From Streptomyces caelestis (GTDB lineage Bacteria; Actinomycetota; Actinomycetes; Streptomycetales; Streptomycetaceae): a stretch of 64,000 nt of DNA. The stretch is taken from positions 1-64,000 of the forward strand of contig NZ_LGCN01000108.1 in the NCBI RefSeq assembly GCF_001279005.1. Direction: 5' to 3'. The translations under genes were made by a program, and so were the position numbers. Under the pieces are notes generated by a model, which was given only the letters and a program-made list of their open reading frames with translations, made no database searches and was not told where the DNA came from. Below, piece by piece: positions 1 to 8,729 of this stretch; the stretch's first letter is position 1; each line of letters starts with the position of its first letter.

Positions 1-103
1 CCTTCTCCCTGGCCAGGACGATGCGCTTGCTCTCCCACGTGCCGGACGCCGATTTCACGTGCCGGTCGGTGCCTTCGATCTCCTTGAACGAACGGACGAG
101 CAC
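1..103 (-). CDS. ectC: Ectoine synthase EctC, N-terminal part (cut by window edge)
   Basis: Only the first 34 codons lie in the window; the rest runs off the left edge. The start is GTG at 103-101, after a purine-rich GAAAGGTG stretch. The translation begins [16 protein letters not shown] and continues [18 protein letters not shown], which matches the conserved N-terminus of the cupin-fold ectoine synthases. These enzymes cyclise N-gamma-acetyl-diaminobutyrate to ectoine, a compatible solute, in the cytoplasm. It follows ectB by 63 bp on the same strand and completes the order ectA-ectB-ectC. A hydroxylase gene ectD would be expected just beyond the edge, but that cannot be seen. Confidence 0.9.
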   Translation of the reverse strand, partial: MLVRSFKEIEGTDRHVKSASGTWESKRIVLAREK

Positions 104-166
104 GGTGGTGTCACCTTTCTTCCGAGGGCGGGACCGGTCGCCTGTGCGCACCGTGGTGGTGCGCGC

Positions 167-1459
167 TCAGCGGCGAGGAGTCCGCGACGAAGGCTCGGTC
201 TCCCGCACCGCACGGGCGAACAGCGCGATCCCCTCCTCCAGTTCCTCGTCGCTGACGGTCAACGGCGGGAAGAGTTTCGCGACTTCGCCGTCGGGACCCG
301 ACGTCTCCAGAAGCAGCCCCAGTTCGAAGGCGCGGGTGCGGACGCGGGAGGCGCGTGAGGTGTCGGCGAACTCCACACCCCACGCCAGGCCCCGGCCGCG
401 TACGCCGGGGGCGCGGGCCGGCCCCTCGGCGGCGACGGCGTCCAGGGCCTGCCCGATCTCCTCGCCGCGGGCCAGGGTCTGCTTCTCCAGCCCGCCGTCG
501 CGCCAGTACTCCTCCAGCGCGGCGGTGGCCGTCACGAAGGCCGGGTTGAAGCCGCGGAAGGTGCCGTTGTGCTCCCCGGGCTCCCAGACGTCCAGCTCGG
601 GCCGGAACAGGGTCAGCGCCATCGGCAGTCCGTAACCGCTGATGGACTTCGACAGGGTGACGATGTCCGGCGTGACGCCGGACTCCTCGAAGGAGAAGAA
701 CGCGCCGGTGCGGCCGCAGCCCATCTGGATGTCGTCGACGATCAGCAGCATGTCGCTGCGCCGGCACAGCTCGGCGAGATCACGCAGCCACTCGGCCCGC
801 GCCACGTTGATCCCGCCCTCGCCCTGCACCGCCTCCACGATCACGGCCGCGGGGGTGTCCAGGCCCGAGCCCCCGCCCTCCAGCAACCGCTCGAGCCACG
901 AGAAGCCGGCCGCCCGGCCCTCCAGGGGGTCGTCGAAGGGCATGGGGGTGGCGTGCACCAGCGGAACGCCCGCGCCCGCCCGCTTGAACGCGTTGCCGGT
1001 GACGGCGAGGGAGCCCAGCGACATGCCGTGGAAGGCGTTGGTGAAGAAGACGACGGATTCCCGGCCCTTCACCTTGCGGGCCAGCTTCAGGGCCGCCTCG
1101 ACGGCATTGGTTCCGGCGGGACCCGGGAACATCACCTTGTACGGCAGTTCGCGCGGCTCCAGCACGATCTCCCGGAACGTCTCGAGGAACGTCCGCTTGG
1201 CGACCGTCGACATGTCGAGGGCGTGAGTGACGCCGTCCTTGTCGAGGTAGTCGAGGAGCGCCCGTTTGAGGACCGGATTGTTGTGTCCGTAGTTCAGTGC
1301 GCCCGCACCGGCGAAGAAGTCCAGGTACGGTCGGCCGTTCTCGTCGTACAGCCGGCTTCCGGCGGCGCGGTCGAATATCGCGGGCCAGTCGCGGAGATAA
1401 CTGCGTACTTCGGACTCGAGCGTTTCGAAGACGTCCTGGTTGGAATGTGCGAATGTCAT
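167..1459 (-). CDS. ectB: Diaminobutyrate--2-oxoglutarate aminotransferase EctB
   Basis: A 430-residue class-III PLP aminotransferase. It transfers an amino group from glutamate to aspartate-semialdehyde to give L-2,4-diaminobutyrate, the first committed step of ectoine synthesis. Visible features are the PGPAGTNAVEAALKLAR segment (about 112-128), the cofactor aspartate region LLIVDDIQMGCGRTG (238-252) and the PLP lysine, K271, in TLSKSISGYGLPMA. Length and motifs fit EctB rather than GABA or ornithine aminotransferases, and the position between ectA and ectC settles it. The ATG at 1459 follows a GGAGGAG-type ribosome-binding site in the 69-bp gap after ectA. Likely co-transcribed with ectA and ectC and induced by salt or heat, as known for this operon. 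Confidence 0.95.
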   Translation of the reverse strand: MTFAHSNQDVFETLESEVRSYLRDWPAIFDRAAGSRLYDENGRPYLDFFAGAGALNYGHNNPVLKRALLDYLDKDGVTHALDMSTVAKRTFLETFREIVLEPRELPYKVMFPGPAGTNAVEAALKLARKVKGRESVVFFTNAFHGMSLGSLAVTGNAFKRAGAGVPLVHATPMPFDDPLEGRAAGFSWLERLLEGGGSGLDTPAAVIVEAVQGEGGINVARAEWLRDLAELCRRSDMLLIVDDIQMGCGRTGAFFSFEESGVTPDIVTLSKSISGYGLPMALTLFRPELDVWEPGEHNGTFRGFNPAFVTATAALEEYWRDGGLEKQTLARGEEIGQALDAVAAEGPARAPGVRGRGLAWGVEFADTSRASRVRTRAFELGLLLETSGPDGEVAKLFPPLTVSDEELEEGIALFARAVRETEPSSRTPRR

Positions 1460-1528
1460 GGGGGCTCGCTCCTCCGGAGGGGAAAGAGAAAGGGGGAGGG
1501 AAAGGAAGGGGAATACCGGTTCGGTCGA

Positions 1529-2029
1529 TCACGCCGTCTGCCGGCCCAGCGGGCCGATGCGGTACAGGAACTCGGCCTCATGGGTGTCGGGGAAGAGTTC
1601 CGCGGGGAACAGCACGTCCCTTTCGAGCGGCGCCGCGTGCCGTTCGGCGAACGACCGGAACAGCCGGTCCGACGCGGTGTTGTCCGCGCCGATGGTCGTC
1701 TCCAGGTACCGGAGGGCGCCGATGGCCGTCAACCGGTCGGCGAGGTGGTCCAGCAGGGCGCTGGCGACACCGTGTCCACGCCGCTCCCGATCCACGGCGA
1801 TCTGCCAGACGGCGAGGGTGCCGGGCTGCTCGGGGCGGTGGAACCCCGTGACGAATCCGACCGGCGCGCCACCGCTCCGCAGAGCCACCGCGGACGTGCG
1901 GGCGAATTCCCTGAACCACAGCAGATAACTGTAGGAGGAGTTCACGTCGAGCACCCCGGAATCACGGGCGATGCGCCATGCCGCGGGCCCGTTCTCGACC
2001 GTGGGAGCCGTCATGACCAGTGTGTCCAT
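1529..2029 (-). CDS. ectA: L-2,4-diaminobutyrate acetyltransferase EctA
   Basis: A GNAT-fold acetyltransferase that acetylates diaminobutyrate on the gamma amino group, the second ectoine step. The family signature AWRIARDSGVLDVNSSYSYLLW and the acetyl-CoA loop VDRERRGHGVASALLDHLA are present, followed by ETTIGADNTASDRLF. The frame stays open up to 2209, so the start is uncertain. I chose ATG 2029 (MDTLVMTAPTV), giving 166 residues, close to the family's usual 165-185; GGGGAG lies about 15 nt upstream, rather far. ATG 2014 is an alternative. The upstream frame (to 2209) has no family similarity and is more likely leader. First gene of the ectABC operon. Confidence 0.9.
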   Translation of the reverse strand: MDTLVMTAPTVENGPAAWRIARDSGVLDVNSSYSYLLWFREFARTSAVALRSGGAPVGFVTGFHRPEQPGTLAVWQIAVDRERRGHGVASALLDHLADRLTAIGALRYLETTIGADNTASDRLFRSFAERHAAPLERDVLFPAELFPDTHEAEFLYRIGPLGRQTA

Positions 2030-2441
2030 GAAACACACCCCGCTCTCCCCGTGCGAACCGACCTGTGCGGTTGATTGCGCCCGGATTGACTCGCGTGTCT
2101 CGTCTCCGGTGTCTTCCGTGTCCGCCGGGATTTCCCGCTCCGGTGGGGTGTATGCCCTGTGAGGGGCGACCATGTCCCGGCTGTCCGTATGAGAACGCAG
2201 GTCGAACACTTTCGGTTCGATGTTACGTCCGTGTGACCGCGGAAGACCAGACGGGCCGGCCCGTTTAAATGCGAGGAACAGGGAAATCCCCCCGCCGGTC
2301 GTGGAGAAACCGGAACCGCGTGGCTTGTTCCACGAGGCCTTTCCGCGGAGAGCGGCGGAATCTTATCAATCGGCGCCCGGGTCGGCGAGCCGGTACGGCC
2401 CGGCGCACCGCGGAACGGCGCTCCCCGGGCGCGGCGGGCCC

Positions 2442-3254
2442 CTACCGGGCCCGCCGGCCGAAGAGGACGCCGCGCGGCTCGGGCGGCGGGGGCGTGCCGG
2501 GCTTGAGCGGCCAGGCGAGCAGCATGCCGACCACGAAGCCGACGACGTGCGCCACGTACGCCACCGTCCCGGCGTCGGTGACGCCCTGACCCGACGAGTA
2601 CACCGCCTGGAGCACGAACCACAGGCCCAGCACGATCCAGGCCGGCAGCCGCAGCGGCAGGAAGATCAGGAACGGCACCAGCACCCAGACCCGCGCCTTC
2701 GGATACAGCACCAGATAGGCGCCCAGCACCCCGGCGACGGCCCCGGAGGCGCCGATCAGGGGCTCGCCCGAGCCGGCGTCGGACAGGGCGAAGCCGTACG
2801 AGGCGGCGTAACCGCAGACGAGGTAGAAGAGCAGGAAACGCACGTGTCCCATGCGGTCCTCGACGTTGTTGCCGAAGATCCACAGGAAGAGCATGTTGCC
2901 CAGCAGGTGCAACCAGCCGCCGTGCAGGAACATCGCCGTCAGGACGCTCAGCTCCGGCGACTTGTCGTAACCCGGCGGGCCGATCACGCACCCCGGCCCC
3001 TGCGGGCCCACCCCGGTGCCGCCCGTGGGCACCAGGTCCGGCATCCGGTGGTGGATCAGCTCCCGCGGCACCGCCGCGTAGCGGTCCAGGAACGCCTGGA
3101 GCCGGCACAGGTCGGCCAGATCGCTCCCGCCGGTCAGCGAACCGAGGGCCCCCGGTGTGAGGGCGACGAAGACGACGATGTCGGCGGCGAGGAGCGCGTA
3201 CGTCACCCAGGGGGTGCGCCGCGCCGGGTTCACGTCATGGACGGGGATGACCAC
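2442..3254 (-). CDS. Rhomboid-family intramembrane serine protease
   Basis: A 270-residue polytopic membrane protein. The N-terminal helix (about 16-34) is followed by a long extracytoplasmic loop of about 65 residues. Then comes HGGWLHLLGNMLFLWIFG (111-128), which carries the rhomboid L1-loop/TM2 histidine-asparagine motif. The catalytic serine is S170 in LIGASGAVAG and the partner histidine is about H236 in VAYVAHVVGFVVG. Six helices are apparent, with a short proline-rich cytoplasmic tail ending in RRAR. It should cleave transmembrane substrates within the membrane; the substrate cannot be inferred. The start is GTG 3254. It is a monocistronic-looking gene about 400 bp beyond ectA, transcribed toward ectA. 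Confidence 0.9.
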   Translation of the reverse strand: MVIPVHDVNPARRTPWVTYALLAADIVVFVALTPGALGSLTGGSDLADLCRLQAFLDRYAAVPRELIHHRMPDLVPTGGTGVGPQGPGCVIGPPGYDKSPELSVLTAMFLHGGWLHLLGNMLFLWIFGNNVEDRMGHVRFLLFYLVCGYAASYGFALSDAGSGEPLIGASGAVAGVLGAYLVLYPKARVWVLVPFLIFLPLRLPAWIVLGLWFVLQAVYSSGQGVTDAGTVAYVAHVVGFVVGMLLAWPLKPGTPPPPEPRGVLFGRRAR

Positions 3255-3388
3255 GTCCCCACTAGTGCCCGGACGGCGGTCGGCGAATCCGCGGAGCCGC
3301 TGAACACCGCCGTCCGGCCGTGCGTATGACTCGTCGACCGTCCGCGGCCCGGGAAAGGGGCCGTGGGGCCGACGTGAGGAAACTGGCG

Positions 3389-3709
3389 ATGAACGACCGA
3401 GTGACTCCCGCGATGCACGCCCTGCCCGACGGCGAGGCCGAGCTCACGCTCGTGGTGCGCCTCCCGTGGGAGGACGTCGCCCGGCTCGGCCAGGAGGCGG
3501 GGCGGCTCGCCTCGCAGACGCAGCGGCCGGTGACGCTGGACGAGGCGGTGAGCCGTCGGCTGCGTTCCGCGAAGGCCGCCGCGCATGCGAGGCCGGCGGG
3601 GGAACAGCCGCCGCCCGTGCCGTCGAGCGGCTCGGTGTCGTCGTTGCCGTCACGTCCTCCGGCGGAGCAGGCGCGGCAGGCGATCGAGAGGATCAACGGG
3701 ACGGCGTGA
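3389..3709 (+). CDS. Small conserved hypothetical protein
   Basis: A 106-residue soluble protein of unknown function. The start is ATG 3389 with a good GAGGA ribosome-binding site 8 nt upstream (3376-3380); the frame continues further upstream, but without a better start. The first 60 residues look folded: ELTLVVRLPWEDVARLGQEAGRLASQTQRPVTLDEAVSRRLR, an amphipathic strand-helix-helix pattern. The rest is a proline/serine-rich, probably disordered linker ending in a short helix (QARQAIERINGTA). The strand-helix-helix start is reminiscent of ribbon-helix-helix proteins, but no diagnostic residues make this safe. It stands alone between the divergent rhomboid gene and the convergent flavoprotein gene. 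Confidence 0.65.
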   Translation: MNDRVTPAMHALPDGEAELTLVVRLPWEDVARLGQEAGRLASQTQRPVTLDEAVSRRLRSAKAAAHARPAGEQPPPVPSSGSVSSLPSRPPAEQARQAIERINGTA

Positions 3710-3812
3710 GGGCCGGCCGGGCGGCGCCGGAGGGGTCCGGCCGCGCCCGCGCGGCGGAGCCGCACGTCGACTCGGCCCCGCGCCCCTCTCGAGGGGCGTC
3801 GCGCCGCCCTCG

Positions 3813-5324
3813 TCACAGGGCCGGCCCGATTTTCGCCGCCGCCTTGCGGGCCGCCACCAGGACCGGGTCCCAGACCGGGGAGAACGGTGGGGCGTAGCCC
3901 AGGTCCAGGGCCGTGATCTGTTCCACCGTCATGCCGGCCGTGAGGGCGACCGCCGCGATGTCGACGCGTTTGCCCGCGCCCTCGCGGCCGACGATCTGGA
4001 CGCCCAGGAGCCGGCCGGTGCGCAGTTCGGCGAGCATCTTCACCGTCATGGGGGAGGCGTCCGGGTAGTAGCCCGCGCGGCTGGTCGACTCGATGGTGAC
4101 CGCCTCGAACCGCAGGCCCACGCGGCGGGCGTCCTTCTCCCGCAGCCCGGTGCGCGCGATCTCCAGGTCGCACACCTTGCTGACCGCCGTGCCGACCACG
4201 CCCGGGAAGGTGGCGTAGCCGCCGCCGACGCCCGCGCCGATGATCTGGCCGTGCTTGTTGGCGTGGGTGCCCAGCGGGACGTGCCGCTGCTGCCCGGAGA
4301 CCAGGTCGAGGACCTCCACGCAGTCGCCGCCGGCCCAGACGTTCTCGTGCCCGCGCACCCGCATCGACCGGTCGGTGAGCAGCCCGCCGTGCTCTCCGAG
4401 GGGGAGTCCGGCGGCCCGCGCGAGGGCCGTCTCGGGGCGCACCCCGATGCCGAGCACGACGACGTCCGCCGGGTACTCGGCGTCCCCGGCGGCGACCGCC
4501 CTCACCCCGCCGTCGCCCCCCGTGAGCAGCCCGGTGACCTCGGCGTCGTTCACCATGGTGATGCCCATGCCTTCCATGGCCTCGCGCACCAGGCGCCCCA
4601 TGTCGGGGTCGAGGGTCGCCATGGGTTCCTCGCCGCGGTTGACGACCGTCACCTCGTAGCCGCGTTTGATCATCGCCTCGGCCATCTCCACGCCGATGTA
4701 ACCCGCCCCGACGACCACCGCGCGCCCGGGCCGGCGGTGCGCGCCGGTGTCGCGACCGCGAACGCGCGCAGGCCCGAGGGGCTGAGCACGGTCGGGGTCG
4801 CGACGCCGGCTTCGGCGCTCCGGAGGCACGGAATCGATCGGCCCGCGCGTGCGGGACAGCGTGTCGAGGAGGGCCTGTCCGTCGTCGAGGGTCTGCACGC
4901 CGTGCACCCCGGGGGCGTCCATGCCGGGCAGCTCCGGGCGGATCGGCCGCGCGCCGGTCGCGATCACCAGTTTGTCGTACGACGTCCAGGACTCGGCGCC
5001 GGAATCGACGTCCCGCGCGCGCACCCGCCCTCGGTCGAGGTCGATCTCCGTGACCTCGGTGCGCAGCCGCAGATCGATGTCCCGCGCGCGGTGCTCCTCG
5101 GCGGTGCGCGCGATCAGCCGGTCCCGGTCGGGGACGTCGCCGCTCACCCAGTAGGGGATGCCGCACGCAGAGAAGGAGGTGAAGTGACCGCGTTCGAACG
5201 CCACGATCCCCAGTTCGTCCGGGCCCTTCAGCCGGCGGGCCTGGGACGCCGCGGACATCCCCGCGGCGTCACCGCCGATCACCACCAGGCGTTCCCTCGC
5301 ACCGCGCGCATCGCTCATGTTCAT
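3813..5324 (-). CDS. FAD-dependent pyridine-nucleotide disulfide oxidoreductase, CoA-disulfide-reductase-like
   Basis: A 503-residue flavoprotein. The N-terminal FAD-binding motif is LVVIGGDAAGMSAAS (13-27). The single redox cysteine C54 sits in FTSFSACGIPYW, the arrangement of CoA-disulfide reductases and NADH oxidases/peroxidases that use one cysteine. The NAD(P)H-binding motif AVVVGAGYIGVEMAEAM is near 202-218 and the second FAD aspartate lies in VWAGGDCVEV. The C-terminal dimerisation domain is intact (SRAGYYPDASPMTVKM). Between residues about 160 and 200 lies an arginine/proline-rich stretch not expected between the FAD and NAD motifs of this family, so the enzyme may be damaged (see findings). 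Start ATG 5324 (or 5318); the ribosome-binding site is weak. Confidence 0.85.
   Translation of the reverse strand: MNMSDARGARERLVVIGGDAAGMSAASQARRLKGPDELGIVAFERGHFTSFSACGIPYWVSGDVPDRDRLIARTAEEHRARDIDLRLRTEVTEIDLDRGRVRARDVDSGAESWTSYDKLVIATGARPIRPELPGMDAPGVHGVQTLDDGQALLDTLSRTRGPIDSVPPERRSRRRDPDRAQPLGPARVRGRDTGAHRRPGRAVVVGAGYIGVEMAEAMIKRGYEVTVVNRGEEPMATLDPDMGRLVREAMEGMGITMVNDAEVTGLLTGGDGGVRAVAAGDAEYPADVVVLGIGVRPETALARAAGLPLGEHGGLLTDRSMRVRGHENVWAGGDCVEVLDLVSGQQRHVPLGTHANKHGQIIGAGVGGGYATFPGVVGTAVSKVCDLEIARTGLREKDARRVGLRFEAVTIESTSRAGYYPDASPMTVKMLAELRTGRLLGVQIVGREGAGKRVDIAAVALTAGMTVEQITALDLGYAPPFSPVWDPVLVAARKAAAKIGPAL
4743..4810. repeat. Inverted repeat inside the flavoprotein insert
   Basis: A 15-nt inverted repeat with one mismatch. 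The left arm is GCCGGTGTCGCGACC (4743-4757) and the right arm GGTCGCGACGCCGGC (4796-4810), separated by 38 nt. It lies within the roughly 120-bp segment (about 4725-4847) that encodes the unexpected Arg/Pro-rich stretch of the oxidoreductase. It may be the footprint of a small in-frame insertion. Confidence 0.5.
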
Positions 5325-5373
5325 GCGGACACGCTACGGGGGCAGGGGGACCCGGGGCCCGCCCGAGGGCCTC

Positions 5374-6378
5374 TCAGCCCTCCCCGCCCCCCTCGGACCC
5401 GTCGGACGCCCGGCGGGGCGCCGACGACGGCACCGGCGGGGCCGCGGGCAGCGGGCCCGGGGCGCCCGGCACGGGCGCCCGCCGCGGCAGCCGGGGGCGT
5501 ACGGCCTTCCGCCACAGCAGGGCGAGCAGCGCCGCCAGCACCGCGAACGGCAGCACCGCGCCGAACGCCACCGCCAGCAGGCGCAGCATCGTCACGAACG
5601 CGTCCCAGCCGCCCGCGAGGGCGTCCGTGAAGCCGGGATCGCCGTCGTCCTTCGCCTCCTCCACCGGCGTCTCGGACAGGGACAGGGTGATGGTGGCCAG
5701 GCTCGTGCGGTCCTTCAGGGACGCCTGCTGGGCGAGCAGGGCCTCCAGGTCGGCCTGGCGGCCGCTCAGCTCGCCCTCCAGGGTGACCACGTCACTGAGC
5801 TTGCCGGCCCGGTCCATCAGCTCGCGGATGCGGGCCACGCTGGCCCGCTGGGTCGTGATCCGGCTCTCCACGTCGACCACCTGGTCGGTGACGTCCCGCG
5901 CCTTGGCGCTGCGTTCGAGGAGCGTGCCCGTGCCCTCCAGGTCGGCGAGGACCTCGTCGTACTTCTCCACGGGCACGCGCAGCACCACGCGCGTGTGCTC
6001 GTGGCCCTCCTCGTCCCGGTCGGTGGCCTCGTCGCCGACGTAGCCGCCCGCGGCCCCGGTCGTCGTCCGGACCTCGTCCAGCGCCTTCGGGACGTCCTTC
6101 ACCCGCACGGTCAGGGAGGCGGTGCGGATGATGTGGTGCGCGGTGGCCCTCGGCGGCGCGGTCGCCCTCGCGCCGTCCGCCGAACCGCCCGGTGCGCCCT
6201 GCTTCGCGTCTCCCCGGGCCGCCTCCTGCCCGTACGCCGGCGCGTCGGCGGCCTTGTCGGCGGCCCCGGACCCGGCGGAGTCGTCGCTCGCGCCGCTGCA
6301 CCCGCCGACGGCGAGGGCCGCCGCCAGCAGCACCCCGGCCAGGGCGTGGACGGGTCGTACGGATCGTCGTGTGCGCAT
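5374..6378 (-). CDS. DUF4349 lipoprotein
   Basis: A 334-residue predicted lipoprotein. The signal peptide MRTRRSVRPVHALAGVLLAAALAVGGC ends in the lipobox VGGC. The start is ATG 6378 with GGGGGAG 7 nt upstream; the upstream in-frame codons to 6489 carry no signal. After a low-complexity Ala/Gly linker comes a DUF4349 domain (about 100-290): IIRTASLTVRVKDVPKALDEV, a strand-rich section and a coiled-coil-like DVTDQVVDVESRITTQRASVARIRELMDRAGKLSDVVTLEGELSGRQADLE (two pieces). One transmembrane helix (AVAFGAVLPFAVLAALLALLW) precedes a Pro-rich cytoplasmic tail. A tethered envelope protein of unknown role. Divergent from hemY, with a 156-bp shared promoter region. Confidence 0.85.
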   Translation of the reverse strand: MRTRRSVRPVHALAGVLLAAALAVGGCSGASDDSAGSGAADKAADAPAYGQEAARGDAKQGAPGGSADGARATAPPRATAHHIIRTASLTVRVKDVPKALDEVRTTTGAAGGYVGDEATDRDEEGHEHTRVVLRVPVEKYDEVLADLEGTGTLLERSAKARDVTDQVVDVESRITTQRASVARIRELMDRAGKLSDVVTLEGELSGRQADLEALLAQQASLKDRTSLATITLSLSETPVEEAKDDGDPGFTDALAGGWDAFVTMLRLLAVAFGAVLPFAVLAALLALLWRKAVRPRLPRRAPVPGAPGPLPAAPPVPSSAPRRASDGSEGGGEG

Positions 6379-6534
6379 GTGGGACTCCCCCGTGTGGTGA
6401 TGACTGACGCTCCTTCGACGCGGGAGGGGTGCGGGACGTTGGCGCCGGACGGTCCCGATGCGGTCACGGTAGGGACTCGACGGGGCCACATGGCCCTGGC
6501 GGGGGCGCCGACGGCGTTTGAGAGGGTGGGAGGC

Positions 6535-7992
6535 ATGAGCGGATCACCTACGGGCCCCGGGCGGCACGTCGTCGTCATCGGGGCCGGAATCGCCGGGCTG
6601 GCCGCCGCCCACCGGCTGCGGGAGCACGGGGCGCGGGTCACCGTGCTGGAGGCCTCGGACCGGGTCGGCGGCAAGCTGCTGCCGGGAGAGATCGCGGGCG
6701 CGCGCGTCGACCTCGGCGCCGAGTCGTTGCTGGCCCGCCGCCCCGAGGCGGTGGACCTCGCCCGCGCGGTGGGCCTCGCCGACCGGCTCCGGCCGCCGGC
6801 CACCGCCACCGCCTCCCTGTGGACCCGCGGCGCCCTGCACCCCATGCCCAAGGGCCACGTCATGGGCGTACCCGGCACCGCCGAAGCCCTCGCCGGCGTC
6901 CTGTCCGAGGAAGGGCTGGCCCGCATCGGGCGCGACGCCGACCTGCCCCGCACCGAGGTCGGCGACGACGTGGCCGTCGGTGAGTACGTGGCGGCGCGCG
7001 TCGGCCGCGAGGTCGTCGACCGCCTGGTGGAGCCCCTGCTCGGCGGGGTGTACGCGGGCGACGCGTACCGCATCTCGATGCGCTCGGCGGTCCCGCAGCT
7101 CTTCGAGGCCGCCCGCACCCACACCTCCCTCACCGAGGCGGTCCGCGGGATCCAGGCCAGGTCCGCCGCCGCGCCGCAGGCGGGCCCCGTCTTCACGGGC
7201 ATCGCGGGCGGGGTGGGCACCCTCCCGCTCGCGGTCGCCGACGCGCTGCGGGCGGACGGCGCGGAGATCCTCACCGGCACGCCGGCCACGGAGCTGCGCC
7301 GGGAACCGCGGGACGGCTGGCGGGTCGTCGCCGGGGACCGCGTCCTGCACGCCGACGCGGTCGTCGTCGCCGTCCCCGCCCCGGCCGCCGCCGACCTGCT
7401 GCGCGCCGAGGCGCCCGGCGCCGCCGCCGAACTCGCCGGCGTCGAGTACGCCTCCATGGCGCTGATCACCCTCGCCTACCGCCGCGCGGAGACCGCCCTG
7501 CCCGAGGGCAGCGGATTCCTGGTGCCGCCCGTCGACGGGCACACCATCAAGGCGTCCACCTTCGCCTCCGCCAAATGGGGCTGGATCGCCGAGGAGAACC
7601 CGGACCTGGTCGTCCTGCGCACCTCCGTGGGCCGCCACGGCGAGACGGAGATCCTCCACCGCGACGACGACGGCCTCGTGGAGGTCTCCCGGCACGACCT
7701 GTCGGCCGCCGTCGGCCTGGACGCCGCCCCGGTCGCCACCCGCGTCACCCGCTGGCGGGACGGACTGCCCCAGTACCCCGTCGGCCACCACGCGCGCGTG
7801 GCCCGCGTCCGCGAGCACCTCGCGGGCCTCGCCGGGCTCGCCGTGTGCGGCGCGGCCTACGACGGCGTCGGCGTCCCGGCCTGCATCGCGAGCGCGCAGG
7901 CCGCCGCCGACCAGATCCACGGTGACCTGCGCGCCCTGCGGCAGCTCACCGCCGACCCGGTGCAGAGCCTCCACGGAGGAGCAGGAGAATGA
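6535..7992 (+). CDS. hemY: Coproporphyrinogen III / protoporphyrinogen IX oxidase HemY (CgoX)
   Basis: A 485-residue FAD-dependent oxidase. The dinucleotide motif [36 protein letters not shown] (in two pieces, residues 11-45) opens the protein, and the flavin C-terminal motif [20 protein letters not shown] closes it. In actinobacteria this enzyme oxidises coproporphyrinogen III to coproporphyrin III in the coproporphyrin-dependent haem route; older annotation calls it protoporphyrinogen oxidase. The start is ATG 6535 after GAGGGTGGGAGG, a strong ribosome-binding site. Its stop overlaps the hemQ start (ATGA at 7989-7992), indicating translational coupling, and hemQ acts two steps later in the same pathway. 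Confidence 0.93.
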   Translation: MSGSPTGPGRHVVVIGAGIAGLAAAHRLREHGARVTVLEASDRVGGKLLPGEIAGARVDLGAESLLARRPEAVDLARAVGLADRLRPPATATASLWTRGALHPMPKGHVMGVPGTAEALAGVLSEEGLARIGRDADLPRTEVGDDVAVGEYVAARVGREVVDRLVEPLLGGVYAGDAYRISMRSAVPQLFEAARTHTSLTEAVRGIQARSAAAPQAGPVFTGIAGGVGTLPLAVADALRADGAEILTGTPATELRREPRDGWRVVAGDRVLHADAVVVAVPAPAAADLLRAEAPGAAAELAGVEYASMALITLAYRRAETALPEGSGFLVPPVDGHTIKASTFASAKWGWIAEENPDLVVLRTSVGRHGETEILHRDDDGLVEVSRHDLSAAVGLDAAPVATRVTRWRDGLPQYPVGHHARVARVREHLAGLAGLAVCGAAYDGVGVPACIASAQAAADQIHGDLRALRQLTADPVQSLHGGAGE

Positions 7993-8729
7993 GGGACATG
8001 AGTGACGACGCCACCACCCCCGCACCCGACCGGATCCCGAACAAGGGCAAGCTGGCCAAGGACCTCAACGAGGTCATCCGCTACACCCTCTGGTCCGTCT
8101 TCAAGCTGAAGGACGTCCTGCCGGAGGACCGTGCCGGGTACGCCGACGAGGTCCAGGAGCTGTTCGACCAGCTCGCCGCCAAGGACGTCACCGTCCGCGG
8201 CACCTACGACCTGTCGGGCCTGCGCGCGGACGCCGATCTCATGATCTGGTGGCACGCCGAGACCGCCGACCAGCTCCAGGAGGCCTACAACCTCTTCCGC
8301 CGCACCAGGCTGGGCCGCGCCCTGGAGCCGGTCTGGTCGAACATGGCGCTGCATCGGCCCGCCGAGTTCAACCGCTCGCACATCCCGGCGTTCCTCGCCG
8401 ACGAGACGCCCCGCGACTACGTGAGCGTCTACCCCTTCGTGCGCTCCTACGACTGGTACCTGCTGCCCGACGAGGACCGCCGGCGCATGCTCGCCGACCA
8501 CGGCAAGATGGCCCGCGGCTACCCGGACGTGCGCGCCAACACGGTCGCCTCGTTCTCGCTGGGCGACTACGAGTGGATCCTCGCCTTCGAGGCCGACGAG
8601 CTGTACCGGATCGTCGACCTCATGCGTCACCTGCGCGGCTCGGAGGCCCGGATGCACGTCCGCGAGGAGGTCCCGTTCTTCACGGGCCGCCGCAAGGACG
8701 TCGCGGAGCTGGTCGCGGGCCTGGCCTGA
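7989..8729 (+). CDS. hemQ: Coproheme decarboxylase HemQ (ChdC, chlorite-dismutase-like)
   Basis: A 246-residue chlorite-dismutase-fold protein. In Gram-positive bacteria HemQ uses peroxide to decarboxylate Fe-coproporphyrin III to haem b, the last step of the pathway. Family signatures are [10 protein letters not shown] near the N-terminus, [25 protein letters not shown], the loop [28 protein letters not shown] (two pieces), which contains the substrate-radical tyrosine region [10 protein letters not shown], and [28 protein letters not shown] (two pieces). The start at 7989 overlaps the hemY stop and has GGAGGA 8 nt upstream; ATG 7998 is possible. Its TGA (8727-8729) abuts the stop of the convergent peptidase gene with no gap. 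Confidence 0.93.
   Translation: MRDMSDDATTPAPDRIPNKGKLAKDLNEVIRYTLWSVFKLKDVLPEDRAGYADEVQELFDQLAAKDVTVRGTYDLSGLRADADLMIWWHAETADQLQEAYNLFRRTRLGRALEPVWSNMALHRPAEFNRSHIPAFLADETPRDYVSVYPFVRSYDWYLLPDEDRRRMLADHGKMARGYPDVRANTVASFSLGDYEWILAFEADELYRIVDLMRHLRGSEARMHVREEVPFFTGRRKDVAELVAGLA

Noticed and set aside
111..767. Long open frames on both strands over ectB and ectC
   Set aside because: High-GC shadows: Arg/Pro/Gly-rich translation without motifs, while the ectB frame is clearly coding.
2220..3329. 369-codon plus-strand frame over the rhomboid gene
   Set aside because: It is the reverse-strand shadow of a gene with complete rhomboid motifs; its translation is low-complexity.
5317..6534. Plus-strand extension of hemY upstream of 6535
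   Set aside because: It overlaps the DUF4349 gene; hemY's FAD motif starts a few codons after ATG 6535, which has a strong ribosome-binding site.
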